Of a stretch of 64,000 nt of DNA, positions 7,973 through 16,955 are shown one piece after another (position 1 is the stretch's first letter; the number at the start of each line of letters is the position of its first letter). A program made the position numbers and the translations under genes. The notes beneath the pieces were generated by a model that saw nothing but the letters and a program-made list of their open reading frames with translations, was not told where the DNA came from and ran no database searches. Source of the DNA: Pseudonocardia humida (lineage in GTDB: Bacteria > Actinomycetota > Actinomycetes > Mycobacteriales > Pseudonocardiaceae); contig NZ_JAGSOV010000035.1 of assembly GCF_023898865.1 (NCBI RefSeq), forward strand, positions 62,001 to 126,000, given 5' to 3'.

Positions 7973-9196
7973 ATGGTCGAGCAGGAGCGGCGCGGGCGCG
8001 ACCGCGTCCCGGCGGTCGTGCCGGTGCTGGCGCTGAGCATCTTCGCCATCGGCACCAGCGAGTTCATCATCATCGGCCTGCTCCCCGAGATCGCGACCGA
8101 CCTGCGCGTCAGCATCCCGCAGGCCGGCTACCTGATCTCCGCCTTCGCCCTCGGCATGATCGTGGGGGCGCCGGTGATGGCGGTGCTGACGCTGCGCCTG
8201 CCCCGGCGGATCACCATGATCGCCGCGCTGGTCGTGTTCGCCGCGGGGAGCTTCCTCGCCGCGCTCGCCGACGACTACCCGCTGCTGCTGGTGGCCCGGG
8301 TCGTCACCGCGGTGGCCACGGCCACGTTCTGGGTGGTCTCCGCGGTGGTCACGGTGTCGGTGGTGGGCCCCCAGGACCGGGCCCGCGCGCTGTCGGTGCT
8401 GCTGGCCGGGCTCACCCTGGCCAACATCGTCGGGGTCCCGGTGGGCACGTTCATCGGCCAGCTGTGGGGGTGGCGGGCGGCGTTCTGGGCGGTCGGCGCG
8501 GTCGCCGCGATCGGGCTCGCGGGCGTGCTGGCGATGGTGCGCGAGGGCACCTCCGGCGCCCCCTCCAGCGGTCTGGCCGCCGAGTTCGCGGTGTTCCGGC
8601 AGGGCAGGCTCTGGCTCGCGCTGGGCACCATCGCGCTGCACGCCGCGGCCACGATCGGGGTCTTCAGCTACGTCGCCCCGCTGCTCACCGACGTCGCCGG
8701 CATCGAGGCGCGGTGGGTGCCGCTGATCCTGCTGGGCAACGGCATCGGCTGCTTCGTCGGCATCACCGTCGGCGGCAGGCTCGCCGACGCGCACCCCTGG
8801 AGCGTGCTGTTCGGGTCACTGGTCGCCATGACCGTGGTCATCGGGCTGATCGGGGTGCTGGCCGCGTGGCCGGTCCCCGCCGTGGTGCTGGTGGTGCTGC
8901 TCGGGGTGGTGTCGTTCCTGGTGGCCGCGCCGCTGAACGCCCGGGTGTACGAGCTGGCCGGGGCCGCACCCACGCTGGCCAGCGCGACCACGACCTCGGC
9001 GTTCAACGTCGGCAACACCGTCGGGCCCGCACTGGGCGGCCTGGTGATCAGCACGGGCTGGGGCTACGCCGCCACGGCATGGGTGGGGGTCGTGCTGGCC
9101 GTGGGAGCCATCGCGGCGGGGTTCACGTCCTGGTCCCTGGACGCCCGCGACGCCCGCCGGGCGCGGCCGGGCGCGGCCGCCGCCCGGACGCCGTGA
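7973..9196 (+). CDS. MFS drug-efflux transporter (DHA1, Cmx/AraJ-like)
   Basis: A 12-helix MFS exporter of 407 residues. The N-terminus LSIFAIGTSEFIIIGLLPEIATDL and the loop GMIVGAPVMAVLTLRLPRR are characteristic of the DHA1 12-TMS proton antiporters that include chloramphenicol exporters (Cmx/CmrA) and sugar-efflux AraJ proteins. The substrate cannot be assigned. ATG 7973 has a GAGGGGG ribosome site just upstream. TAGCGT at 7937-7942 may supply its own promoter, although the LysR-cupin context suggests co-regulation. Confidence 0.9.
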   Translation: MVEQERRGRDRVPAVVPVLALSIFAIGTSEFIIIGLLPEIATDLRVSIPQAGYLISAFALGMIVGAPVMAVLTLRLPRRITMIAALVVFAAGSFLAALADDYPLLLVARVVTAVATATFWVVSAVVTVSVVGPQDRARALSVLLAGLTLANIVGVPVGTFIGQLWGWRAAFWAVGAVAAIGLAGVLAMVREGTSGAPSSGLAAEFAVFRQGRLWLALGTIALHAAATIGVFSYVAPLLTDVAGIEARWVPLILLGNGIGCFVGITVGGRLADAHPWSVLFGSLVAMTVVIGLIGVLAAWPVPAVVLVVLLGVVSFLVAAPLNARVYELAGAAPTLASATTTSAFNVGNTVGPALGGLVISTGWGYAATAWVGVVLAVGAIAAGFTSWSLDARDARRARPGAAAARTP

Positions 9197-9249
9197 CGTC
9201 CTGCGACGACCACCGGGCCGTGCGCCGCCTCCCGGGGTAGACCTGGGGG

Positions 9250-10776
9250 GTGCCGTCCGCCCGCGTCCCGCGCCGCACGCTGCTGCGCGCCGCCGCGGTG
9301 AGCGGCCTGGCCGCGCTGGCCTCGCCCGCGGCGACCCCGCTGCTGCGCAGCGACCGCCCGGTGATCACCCACGGCGTGCAGTCCGGCGACGTGCTGCCCG
9401 GCTCCGGGCTGGTGTGGGCGCGGGCCGACCGGCCGTCGCGGATGGTCGTGGAGGTGTCGGACCGCCCCGACTTCCGCGGGGCCCTGCGGCTGACGGGCCC
9501 GGTCCTCACCCCCGACACCGACTTCACCGGCCGCCTGCGCGTGCCGGCAGGCGGCCGCACCGCGCACTACCGGGTCAGCGCGGAGGACCTCGACCTGCGC
9601 ACGACGAGCGCGCCGGTCACCGGGTCGTTCCGCCTCCCGCCCGGGCCCGACGAGCCCGTCCGGTTCCTCTGGTCGGGCGACATCGTCGGACAGGGCTTCG
9701 GGATCAACCCCGACATCGGCGGCATGCGCGTGTTCGCCGCGATGGCCGCCCGCGACCCCGACTTCTTCCTCTGCAGCGGCGACACCGTCTACGCCGACGG
9801 CACCCTCGACGCGACCGTCGTCCTGCCCGACGGCCGCGTCTGGCGCAACGTCGTGAGCGAGGCCAAGGTGAAGCCCGCCGAGACCCTGGCCGAGTACCGC
9901 GGCGCCTTCGCCTACAACCGCACCGACGAGCACCTGCGCGCCTTCACCGCCGGGGTCGCGCAGGTCAACCAGTGGGACGACCACGAGGTGCACGACAACT
10001 GGTACCCCGGCGGGATCCTGGACGACGACCGCTACACCGAGCGCCGGACCGACGTCCTGGCCGCGCGGGCCTACCGGGCCTTCCACGAGTGGGTACCGCT
10101 CGACCGGCGGCGCGCCGTCGACGGCCGGGTGTTCCGCAGCCTTCGCCAGGGCCCGCACGTCGAGGTCTTCGTCCTCGACATGCGCAGCCACCGCGACCCC
10201 AACGGGCCCAACCTCGGGCCGTCCGGGGCGCTGCTGGGGCCGCGGCAGGCCCGCTGGCTGCTCGACGGGCTGGCCGCGTCCCGGGCCACCTGGAAGATCG
10301 TCGCCGCTGACCTGCCCATCGGGCGGGTGGTCGGCGGCACCGACGTCGGCTGGGACTCGGTCTCCAACGCCGCGGGCGGCGCGCCGCTGGGGCGGGAGAC
10401 CGAGATGGCCGGACTGCTGGGCGGCCTGCGCGACCGCCGGGTGCGCAACGTCGTCTGGCTCGCCGCGGACGTGCACTACACCTCGGCGCACCACTACTCG
10501 CCCGAGCGGGCCGCGTTCACCGGGTTCGACGAGTTCTGGGAGTTCGTGTCCGGCCCGTTGAACGCCGGGGCGTTCACCCCGGCCGCGCTCGACCCGACGT
10601 TCGGGCCCGAGCAGGTGTTCGTGCACGCGCCCGTCGACCCGGGCAGCTCCCCGCTGGACGGCTTCCAGCACTTCGGCGAGGTCGAGGTGGCCCCGGGCGG
10701 CGAGGAGCTGCGGGTGACGCTGCGCGATCAGTACGGCTCCGCGCTCTGGTCCACCGCGCTCACCCCCGCCCGTTGA
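9250..10776 (+). CDS. phoD: PhoD-like alkaline phosphatase, Tat-exported
   Basis: A secreted metallophosphoesterase of 508 residues. The N-terminus has a twin-arginine signal (VPRRTLLRAAAVSGLAALA). It is followed by the PhoD N-terminal domain (HGVQSGDVLPGSGLVWARAD) and the catalytic domain with metal-binding motifs SGDTVYAD, NQWDDHEVHDNW and AADVHYT. PhoD enzymes use Ca and Fe to release phosphate from mono- and diesters outside the cell. The GTG start fits a leaderless arrangement, with TAGACC at 9238-9243. No PHO-box-like operator is obvious. The following gene is spaced by 86 bases and is probably separate. Confidence 0.92.
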   Translation: MPSARVPRRTLLRAAAVSGLAALASPAATPLLRSDRPVITHGVQSGDVLPGSGLVWARADRPSRMVVEVSDRPDFRGALRLTGPVLTPDTDFTGRLRVPAGGRTAHYRVSAEDLDLRTTSAPVTGSFRLPPGPDEPVRFLWSGDIVGQGFGINPDIGGMRVFAAMAARDPDFFLCSGDTVYADGTLDATVVLPDGRVWRNVVSEAKVKPAETLAEYRGAFAYNRTDEHLRAFTAGVAQVNQWDDHEVHDNWYPGGILDDDRYTERRTDVLAARAYRAFHEWVPLDRRRAVDGRVFRSLRQGPHVEVFVLDMRSHRDPNGPNLGPSGALLGPRQARWLLDGLAASRATWKIVAADLPIGRVVGGTDVGWDSVSNAAGGAPLGRETEMAGLLGGLRDRRVRNVVWLAADVHYTSAHHYSPERAAFTGFDEFWEFVSGPLNAGAFTPAALDPTFGPEQVFVHAPVDPGSSPLDGFQHFGEVEVAPGGEELRVTLRDQYGSALWSTALTPAR

Positions 10777-10862
10777 ACGCGGGGAGCGCGGGGAGCTCGG
10801 GGCAGCAGGGGGCGCCCGTCGAGCGGAGTGCGCGCCGCCGCGCGGAGGGGGAGGATCGGGGC

Positions 10863-11573
10863 ATGCGAACGGTGTGCGGGCTCGCGCGCGCGGTCCAGGT
10901 CCTGGTCTCGCGCGGGCGGGGCGCGCCGGCCGCGGGCGCGGCGGTCAGCCCGCTCACCGGGGGCAGGCGCCCGCTGCTGACCGACCGCCTCGGCGAGCAG
11001 CGCCGCGGCGGCGCCCGGCTCGACCAGGTCGACGGCACGACGTGCGGGAGCGCGGTGCTGGTGGCCCTGTCGGCGTGGGCCGACCCGGCCGAGGTGGCCC
11101 ACCTCGACGGCGAGACCGGCGCGGTCGCCGCGGGGGCCGGGGCCGGCGTCGCGGCCGGGTTCGGGGCCCGCTGGGACGCCCGCCAGAAGCAGGTGCACGC
11201 CGAGTCGACCCGGTTCTGGCCGCGGGCGCTGGGCACCTCGCCGTGGGGGATGACCCGCTGGCTGCGCGAGCACGCCCCGGCCGCCGGGCCCTACCGGGTG
11301 CGGCTGGTCGACGACGCCTCCGCCGCCGACGTCGCCGCCGTGGTCGTCGAGGTCGAGGCGGCACTGTCCTCGGGGCGGCCGGTGCCGCTGCTGGTCGGGG
11401 CGTTCGTCCCGCGGCACTACTGCATGGCCCTGAGCCGCCATGACGGCACCTGGCGCGTCTACGAGCCCACCAGCGCCCAGGTCCGCGCGGTCGACCCCGC
11501 GCTCATCGCCCGCCGCGCCTTGCGCCCCCTGCTGGGCTTCGACCACCTGCACGCCGTCCTGCTGCCCGAATAG
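10863..11573 (+). CDS. hypothetical protein with papain-like Cys/His pattern
   Basis: A protein of 236 residues that I do not recognise by name. The segment QVDGTTCGSAVLVALSAWAD places a Cys in the N-terminal half at the start of a helix. Later come VPLLVGAFVPRHYCMAL and WRVYEPTSAQV, where a His begins a beta strand and a polar residue follows about 17 residues on. This order (Cys-helix, His-strand, polar) is that of papain-fold or C39-like peptidases and amidases, so a cysteine hydrolase is plausible but unproven. There is no signal peptide or membrane span. ATG 10863 is preceded by GAGGAT (10851-10856), a leaderless-type signature. It sits directly upstream of valS. Confidence 0.7.
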   Translation: MRTVCGLARAVQVLVSRGRGAPAAGAAVSPLTGGRRPLLTDRLGEQRRGGARLDQVDGTTCGSAVLVALSAWADPAEVAHLDGETGAVAAGAGAGVAAGFGARWDARQKQVHAESTRFWPRALGTSPWGMTRWLREHAPAAGPYRVRLVDDASAADVAAVVVEVEAALSSGRPVPLLVGAFVPRHYCMALSRHDGTWRVYEPTSAQVRAVDPALIARRALRPLLGFDHLHAVLLPE

Positions 11574-11602
11574 GGTGCGGGAAGCGGGTCGACGGCGGCT
11601 CG

Positions 11603-11608
11603 TAGACT
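11603..11608 (+). promoter_or_regulatory. -10 element of a leaderless valS transcript
   Basis: TAGACT ends six bases before the GTG start of valS, and no Shine-Dalgarno is present. This is the standard actinobacterial leaderless arrangement. Confidence 0.6.
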
Positions 11609-11614
11609 TGACAG

Positions 11615-14257
11615 GTGACCGAAACCCTCCCCCCGCGTACAGCCGACCTGCCCGCCCAGTGGATCCCGGGCGAGGTAGAGGCCGGCATGTACCAGCGGTG
11701 GGTCGAGGCCGGGTACTTCACCCCCGAGGGCAAGGGCGACAAGCCCCCGTTCTGCATCGTCATCCCGCCGCCGAACGTCACCGGCAGCCTGCACATCGGG
11801 CACGCGTTCGAGCACACGCTGATCGACGTCCTGGTCCGCCGCCGGCGCATGCAGGGCTACGACGCGCTGTGGCTGCCCGGCATGGACCACGCCTCCATCG
11901 CCGTCCACGCGCTGGTCGAGAAGGCGCTGGCCGAGGAGGGCACCAGCCGCCGCGAGCTGGGCCGCGAGGCGTTCATCGAGCGCACCTGGCAGTGGAAGGC
12001 CGAGCACGGCGGGTCGATCCTGTCCCAGATGCGCCGCCTGGGCGACAGCGTCGACTGGACCCGCGAGCGCTTCACCATGGACGAGGGCGCCAACCACGCC
12101 GTGCTCACGATGTTCAAGAAGCTCTACGACGACGGCCTGATCTACCGCGCCGAGCGGATGGTCAACTGGTCGCCTGCGCTGCGCAGCGTCCTGTCCGACA
12201 TCGAGGTCAACCACGTCGAGGTCGAGGGCGAGCTCGTCTCCATCCGCTACGGCGACGGCGACGACGCGATCGTCGTCGCGACCACGCGGGTCGAGACGAT
12301 GCTGGGCGACACGGCCGTCGTGGTCCACCCCGACGACGAGCGCTACGCCCACCTGATCGGCACGCAGATCGAGCTGCCGCTGGTCGGCCGCACGATCCCG
12401 ATCCTGGCCGACGAGCACGTCGACCCGGAGTTCGGCACCGGGGCCGTCAAGGTCACCCCGGCGCACGACCCGAACGACTTCGAGATCGGCCGCCGGCACG
12501 GCCTGCCGATGCCGACGATCATGGACGAGTCCGGGCGGATCACCGGGACCGGCACCGAGTTCGACGGCATGGACCGGTTCGAGGCCAGGGTCGCGGTCCG
12601 CGAGGCGCTCGCCGCGCAGGGTCGCATCGTCGCCGAGAAGCGCCCCTACCTGCACTCGGTCGGCCACTCCAGCCGCGGCCCGCAGGAGCCGATCGAGCCG
12701 CGGCTGTCGCTGCAGTGGTTCGTCAAGGTCGGGCCGCTCGCGCAGGCCGCCGGCGACGCCGTCCGCGACGGGCGGGTCGCGGTCCACCCGAAGGAGATGG
12801 AGCCGCGCTACTTCGCCTGGGTCGACAACATGCACGACTGGTGCATCTCCCGGCAGCTGTGGTGGGGCCACCGCATCCCGGTCTGGTACTCGCCCGACGG
12901 CTCCGAGCAGGTCTGCCTCGGCCCCGACGAGCAGCCGCCCGCCGGCTGGACCCAGGACGAGGACGTCCTCGACACCTGGTTCTCCTCCGGGCAGTGGCCG
13001 TTCTCCACGCTGGGCTGGCCCGAGCAGACCGCCGACCTCGACCGCTTCTACCCGACGTCGGTCCTGGTCACCGGCTACGACATCCTGTTCTTCTGGGTCG
13101 CCCGGATGATGATGTTCGGGCTGTACGCGATGGCGGACCGCGGCCCCGAGCAGTCGATCCCGTTCCACACGATCGCGCTGCACGGCATGGTCCGCGACGA
13201 GCGCGGCAAGAAGATGTCGAAGTCGGCGGGCAACACGGTCGACCCGATCCAGTGGATGGACGCCTACGGCACCGACGCCGTCCGGTTCACCCTGGCCCGC
13301 TCGGCCAACCCGGGCACCGACGCCCCGGTCGGCGAGGCCGCCGTCCAGGCCTCCCGCAACTTCGGCACCAAGCTGTGGAACGCCACCCGGTTCGCGCTGG
13401 CCAACGGGGCCGACCCGGCGCTGCCGCTGCCGAGCGAGCCCACCGACGCCGACGCGTGGATCCTCGGGCGCCTCAACGAGGTCGCGGCGGACGTCGACGC
13501 GCTGCTGGAGGACTTCCAGTACGCCAAGGCCGTCGAGGCGCTCTACCACTTCACCTGGGACGAGCTCTGCGACTGGTACGTCGAGCTGGCCAAGGTCCAG
13601 CTGCGCGACGAGTCCCGCGCCGACGGCACCCGTGCGGTCCTCGGGCACACCTTCGACGTCCTGCTCCGGCTGCTGCACCCGGTCAGCCCGTTCCTGACCG
13701 AGGCGCTGTGGCAGGCGCTCACCGGGGGCGAGTCGGTCGTCGTCGCGCCGTGGCCCGCCGAGGCGGGCTCGCCGGTCGACGCCGCGGCCGCCGGGCGGGT
13801 CACCGACCTGCAGAAGGTGGTCACCGAGATCCGCCGGTTCCGCACCGAGCAGCGCGTCCCCGACGCCCGCCGCGTCGCGGCCCGGCTCGGCGGCCTCGAC
13901 GGGACGGGCCTGGGCGGGCACCGCGGTGCGGTGGCCGCGCTGAACCGGTTGGACCTCGCGGAGTCGCCCGACTTCACCCCGACCGCCACCCTGGAGATCG
14001 CGCTGCCCGGCGGCACGGTCCACGTCGAGCTCGACACCTCGGGGGCCATCGACGTGGCCGCCGAGCGCGCCCGGCTCGGCCGCGACCTCACCGCCGCGCA
14101 GAAGGAGCTCGACCAGGCCGACAAGAAGCTGGGCAACCCGAAGTTCGTGGAGAAGGCACCGGCCGAGGTCGTCGAGGGCATCCGGGCGCGGCGGGCGACC
14201 GCCGCGGCCGACATCGAGCGGATCACGAGCCGGCTGGGAGCGCTGCCGCAGTCATGA
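11615..14257 (+). CDS. valS: valine--tRNA ligase
   Basis: A class I aminoacyl-tRNA synthetase of 880 residues that charges tRNA-Val in the cytoplasm. It has the HIGH signature in [16 protein letters not shown], the KMSKS loop in [14 protein letters not shown], the CP1 editing domain between them and a C-terminal coiled coil ([21 protein letters not shown]). Length is normal. It is the first gene of a valS-folC-DUF4233 operon; folC begins 10 bases after its stop. No T-box leader is possible because the mRNA appears leaderless. Confidence 0.98.
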   Translation: MTETLPPRTADLPAQWIPGEVEAGMYQRWVEAGYFTPEGKGDKPPFCIVIPPPNVTGSLHIGHAFEHTLIDVLVRRRRMQGYDALWLPGMDHASIAVHALVEKALAEEGTSRRELGREAFIERTWQWKAEHGGSILSQMRRLGDSVDWTRERFTMDEGANHAVLTMFKKLYDDGLIYRAERMVNWSPALRSVLSDIEVNHVEVEGELVSIRYGDGDDAIVVATTRVETMLGDTAVVVHPDDERYAHLIGTQIELPLVGRTIPILADEHVDPEFGTGAVKVTPAHDPNDFEIGRRHGLPMPTIMDESGRITGTGTEFDGMDRFEARVAVREALAAQGRIVAEKRPYLHSVGHSSRGPQEPIEPRLSLQWFVKVGPLAQAAGDAVRDGRVAVHPKEMEPRYFAWVDNMHDWCISRQLWWGHRIPVWYSPDGSEQVCLGPDEQPPAGWTQDEDVLDTWFSSGQWPFSTLGWPEQTADLDRFYPTSVLVTGYDILFFWVARMMMFGLYAMADRGPEQSIPFHTIALHGMVRDERGKKMSKSAGNTVDPIQWMDAYGTDAVRFTLARSANPGTDAPVGEAAVQASRNFGTKLWNATRFALANGADPALPLPSEPTDADAWILGRLNEVAADVDALLEDFQYAKAVEALYHFTWDELCDWYVELAKVQLRDESRADGTRAVLGHTFDVLLRLLHPVSPFLTEALWQALTGGESVVVAPWPAEAGSPVDAAAAGRVTDLQKVVTEIRRFRTEQRVPDARRVAARLGGLDGTGLGGHRGAVAALNRLDLAESPDFTPTATLEIALPGGTVHVELDTSGAIDVAAERARLGRDLTAAQKELDQADKKLGNPKFVEKAPAEVVEGIRARRATAAADIERITSRLGALPQS

Positions 14258-14267
14258 GCGCAGGATC

Positions 14268-15737
14268 ATGAGTTCCGCCGGCGGGACCGGGGACGGCGAG
14301 CGCGACACCGTCGAGGACGGCGTCATCGCGCACGTGCTGGAGGCGATCCGGGGTGGCGACACCCCGGACGTCGTCCCCGCGCAGTCGACCGCGGCCGGGT
14401 TCGCCGAGTTCCTGGCCGTGGAGGCCGAGCTCGACCGGCGCTGGCCCGAGACGGTCATGCAGCCCTCGCTCGACCGGATCGCCACGCTGGTCGACCTGCT
14501 CGGCGAGCCGCACCGCGGCTACCCCGTCGTGCACCTGACCGGCACCAACGGCAAGACCTCCACCGCGCGCATGGTCGACGCGCTGCTCAGCGAGATCGGG
14601 CTGCGCACCGGCCGCTACACCAGCCCGCACCTGCAGCGCGCCACCGAGCGGATCAACGTCGACAACCGGCCGATCGCGCCGGAGCGCTACGTCGAGGTCT
14701 TCCGCGACGTGGCGCCGTTCGTCGACATGGTCGACGCCCGCGGGCCGGTGGCGCTGTCGAAGTTCGAGATCCTCACCGCGATGGGCTTCGCCGCGTTCGC
14801 CGACGCGCCCGTCGAGGCGGGGATCGTGGAGGTCGGGCTCGGGGGTCGCTGGGACGCCACCAACGTCGTCGACGGCACCGTCGCGGTGATCACCCCGATC
14901 GGCCTCGACCACGCCGAGTACCTGGGCACCGACGTGCTCGGCATCGCCCGGGAGAAGGCCGGCATCATCAAGCCCGGCGCGGTGGCCGTGCTGGCCGCCC
15001 AGGACAAGGCCGTCGCCGAGGTGCTGCTGGAGCACTGCGCCGAGGTCGACGCGCAGGTCGCCCGGGAGGGCGCCGAGTTCGGCGTCGTCGACCGGGAGGT
15101 CGCGATCGGCGGGCAGCGGCTGGTGCTGCAGGGCCTGGGCGGGCGGATCGACGAGATCTTCCTGCCGCTGCACGGCGAGCACCAGGCGGGCAACGCCGCG
15201 CTGGCGCTGGCCGCCGCCGAGGCGCTGGTCGGGGCCGGGCCCCGGCAGCCGCTCGACCCCGACGCCGTGCGCGCGGCGTTCGCCCGGGTCACCTCGCCGG
15301 GCAGGCTGGAGCGCCTCGCCGCCGGGCAGGGCGTGCCGACGGTGCTCGCCGACGCCGCCCACAACCCGGCCGGCGCCCGCGCCCTGGCCGCCGCGCTGAC
15401 CACCGAGTTCCGCTTCGCCCGGCTGGTCGGCGTGCTCGGGGTCATGCGCGAGAAGGACGCCCGGGGCATCCTGGCCGAGCTGGAGCCGGTCCTGCAGGAG
15501 GTCGTGGTCACCGCCAACTCCTCGCCGCGCGCCATGGACGCCGACGAGCTGGGCGCGCTGGCCGCCGAGGTGTTCGGGGCCGGGCGGGTGAGCGTGGAGC
15601 CGGTGCTCCGCGCCGCGCTGGAGCAGGCGAGCGAGCTGGCCGAGGAGGGCGGCGAGTCCGGCGTCGGCGTCGTCGTCACCGGCTCGGTGGTCACGGCGGG
15701 GGAGACGCGCGCGCTGTTCGGGAAGGAACCGGAGTGA
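14268..15737 (+). CDS. folC: bifunctional folylpolyglutamate synthase/dihydrofolate synthase
   Basis: A Mur-ligase-like enzyme of 489 residues. It adds glutamate to dihydropteroate and extends the polyglutamate tail of tetrahydrofolates. The P-loop is VVHLTGTNGKTSTARMVDALL. Further motifs are GLGGRWDATNVVD, GLDHAEYLG with the metal-binding His, and DAAHNPAGARALA near the C-terminal domain. The first 40 residues are an actinobacterial extension. Position after valS and overlap with DUF4233 (GTGA) reproduce the order in mycobacteria and support co-transcription. Confidence 0.97.
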   Translation: MSSAGGTGDGERDTVEDGVIAHVLEAIRGGDTPDVVPAQSTAAGFAEFLAVEAELDRRWPETVMQPSLDRIATLVDLLGEPHRGYPVVHLTGTNGKTSTARMVDALLSEIGLRTGRYTSPHLQRATERINVDNRPIAPERYVEVFRDVAPFVDMVDARGPVALSKFEILTAMGFAAFADAPVEAGIVEVGLGGRWDATNVVDGTVAVITPIGLDHAEYLGTDVLGIAREKAGIIKPGAVAVLAAQDKAVAEVLLEHCAEVDAQVAREGAEFGVVDREVAIGGQRLVLQGLGGRIDEIFLPLHGEHQAGNAALALAAAEALVGAGPRQPLDPDAVRAAFARVTSPGRLERLAAGQGVPTVLADAAHNPAGARALAAALTTEFRFARLVGVLGVMREKDARGILAELEPVLQEVVVTANSSPRAMDADELGALAAEVFGAGRVSVEPVLRAALEQASELAEEGGESGVGVVVTGSVVTAGETRALFGKEPE

Positions 15738-16144
15738 GCGATCCCGCTCCCGCGCCGCCCGACCCCCTGAAGGGCCTGCGCGGCGTGTACGCGGCGATCC
15801 TGGTCCTGGAGTCGATCGCGGTGGCGCTGTCGATGCTGGTGCTGCCCAAGGACGACCCGGGCACCAACTCGATCGCCATCACCCTGATCACCGGCCTGAC
15901 CGTGCTCATGGTGGTGGCCGCCGGGCTGCAGCGCCGCCCGTGGGGGCTCGGGCTCGCCCTCGGCCTGCAGGTCGCCACGATCGTCGTCGGACTGGTGCTG
16001 CTGCCCGCCCTGGCCGTGATGGGCGTCGTGTTCGCGGTGGTCTGGGGCGGCATCCTGTGGATGCGCCGCGACGTGCAGGCCCGGATGGCCCGCGGCGAGC
16101 TGCCCTCCCAGCAGCGCGCCGGGACCGACCCCGACGGCTCCTGA
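15734..16144 (+). CDS. DUF4233-family membrane protein
   Basis: A 136-residue protein with three to four hydrophobic helices (about residues 12-112) and a basic C-terminal tail. It corresponds in place and size to Rv2446c of M. tuberculosis (DUF4233), always found after folC. Function is unknown. Its GTG start overlaps the folC stop by four bases, so it is translationally coupled to folate synthesis. In mycobacteria ndk follows directly; here about 7.5 kb of accessory genes intervenes, and a large stem-loop marks the break. Confidence 0.9.
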   Translation: MSDPAPAPPDPLKGLRGVYAAILVLESIAVALSMLVLPKDDPGTNSIAITLITGLTVLMVVAAGLQRRPWGLGLALGLQVATIVVGLVLLPALAVMGVVFAVVWGGILWMRRDVQARMARGELPSQQRAGTDPDGS

Positions 16145-16176
16145 CGCGATCGGCCCCTCGACGGCCCGGGCCCTCG

Positions 16177-16236
16177 CGCGACATGAACCTCATGGGGGTC
16201 ACGGGCCCGGATCAGCCCCACCAGGTTCATGTCGCG
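16177..16236. repeat. large intergenic stem-loop
   Basis: Perfect 14-bp arms CGCGACATGAACCT (16177-16190) and its complement (16223-16236), plus an inner TGGGG/CCCCA stem. It follows the valS-folC-DUF4233 operon, so it may terminate it, and it marks the junction where ndk would be expected. It resembles a dispersed intergenic element more than a simple terminator. Confidence 0.75.
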
Positions 16237-16326
16237 GGGTCGTCGGTCATCGGAGAGGGGCCTGGTGTCCGAGTTCGGTAAGACAACGGAGAGCCGAGAG
16301 CGGGACGAACCCGGCATGCTTCCGCC

Positions 16327-16875
16327 ATGGCCACCGCCGCACCGCGCCGCCTCCTGCGCCGCCCCACCGTCATCGCCGTGCTCGCCGTGCTCGTCGTGGC
16401 GGTCGGGGTGGGGCTCTACCTGTTCCAGCCCTGGAAGCTGTTCGTCGACCAGACCGTCGCCGAGGCCGCCCCGGTGGCCGCCGCTCCGGCCGCGGCGGAC
16501 GCCCCCGCGGCGCCCGTCGGGCCCACGGTGCTGGCCACCGGCGAGCTGATCACCCACGAGCACGCGACGACCGGGACCGTCCAGCTGCTGCAGCTGCCCG
16601 ACGGCTCGAAGGTGCTGCGCGTGCAGGACCTGGACACCAGCAACGGCCCGCTGCTCAAGGTGTGGCTGACCGACCAGCCGGTCATCGAGGGCCGCGACGG
16701 CTGGCACGTCTTCGACGACGGCCGCCACGTCGACCTGGGCGACCTCAAGGGCAACATCGGCAGCGCCAACTACCCGGTCCCCGCCGACGCCGACCTCACC
16801 GGGCTGACCAGCGTCAGCATCTGGTGCGACCGGTTCGACGTCTCCTTCGGCGCGGCCGTGCTGACCCCGGCCTGA
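16327..16875 (+). CDS. DM13-domain membrane-anchored protein
   Basis: A protein of 182 residues. One N-terminal transmembrane helix (about 13-34) is followed by an Ala/Pro linker and a DM13 domain (about 75-182) with GELITHEHATTGTVQLLQLPDG, a conserved Cys in SIWCDRFDVSFGAAVL and the expected length. DM13 domains are proposed electron-transfer or haem-associated modules, and here the domain would face the outside. ATG 16327 has CATGCT six bases upstream (16315-16320), a leaderless signature. It is convergent with the molybdenum hydroxylase operon, so a functional link with it is only a guess. Confidence 0.85.
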   Translation: MATAAPRRLLRRPTVIAVLAVLVVAVGVGLYLFQPWKLFVDQTVAEAAPVAAAPAAADAPAAPVGPTVLATGELITHEHATTGTVQLLQLPDGSKVLRVQDLDTSNGPLLKVWLTDQPVIEGRDGWHVFDDGRHVDLGDLKGNIGSANYPVPADADLTGLTSVSIWCDRFDVSFGAAVLTPA

Positions 16876-16955
16876 CCGACCCCAGCGCCGGTACCCCGCC
16901 CCCGTCCCGCGGGGAGTGACGCGAGGGCCCGGCGCCGGGGGACCGACCGATCGGG

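Noticed and set aside
14254..14256. ATG overlapping the valS stop as a folC start
   Set aside because: It is in a different frame from folC. The in-frame ATG 14268 is used.
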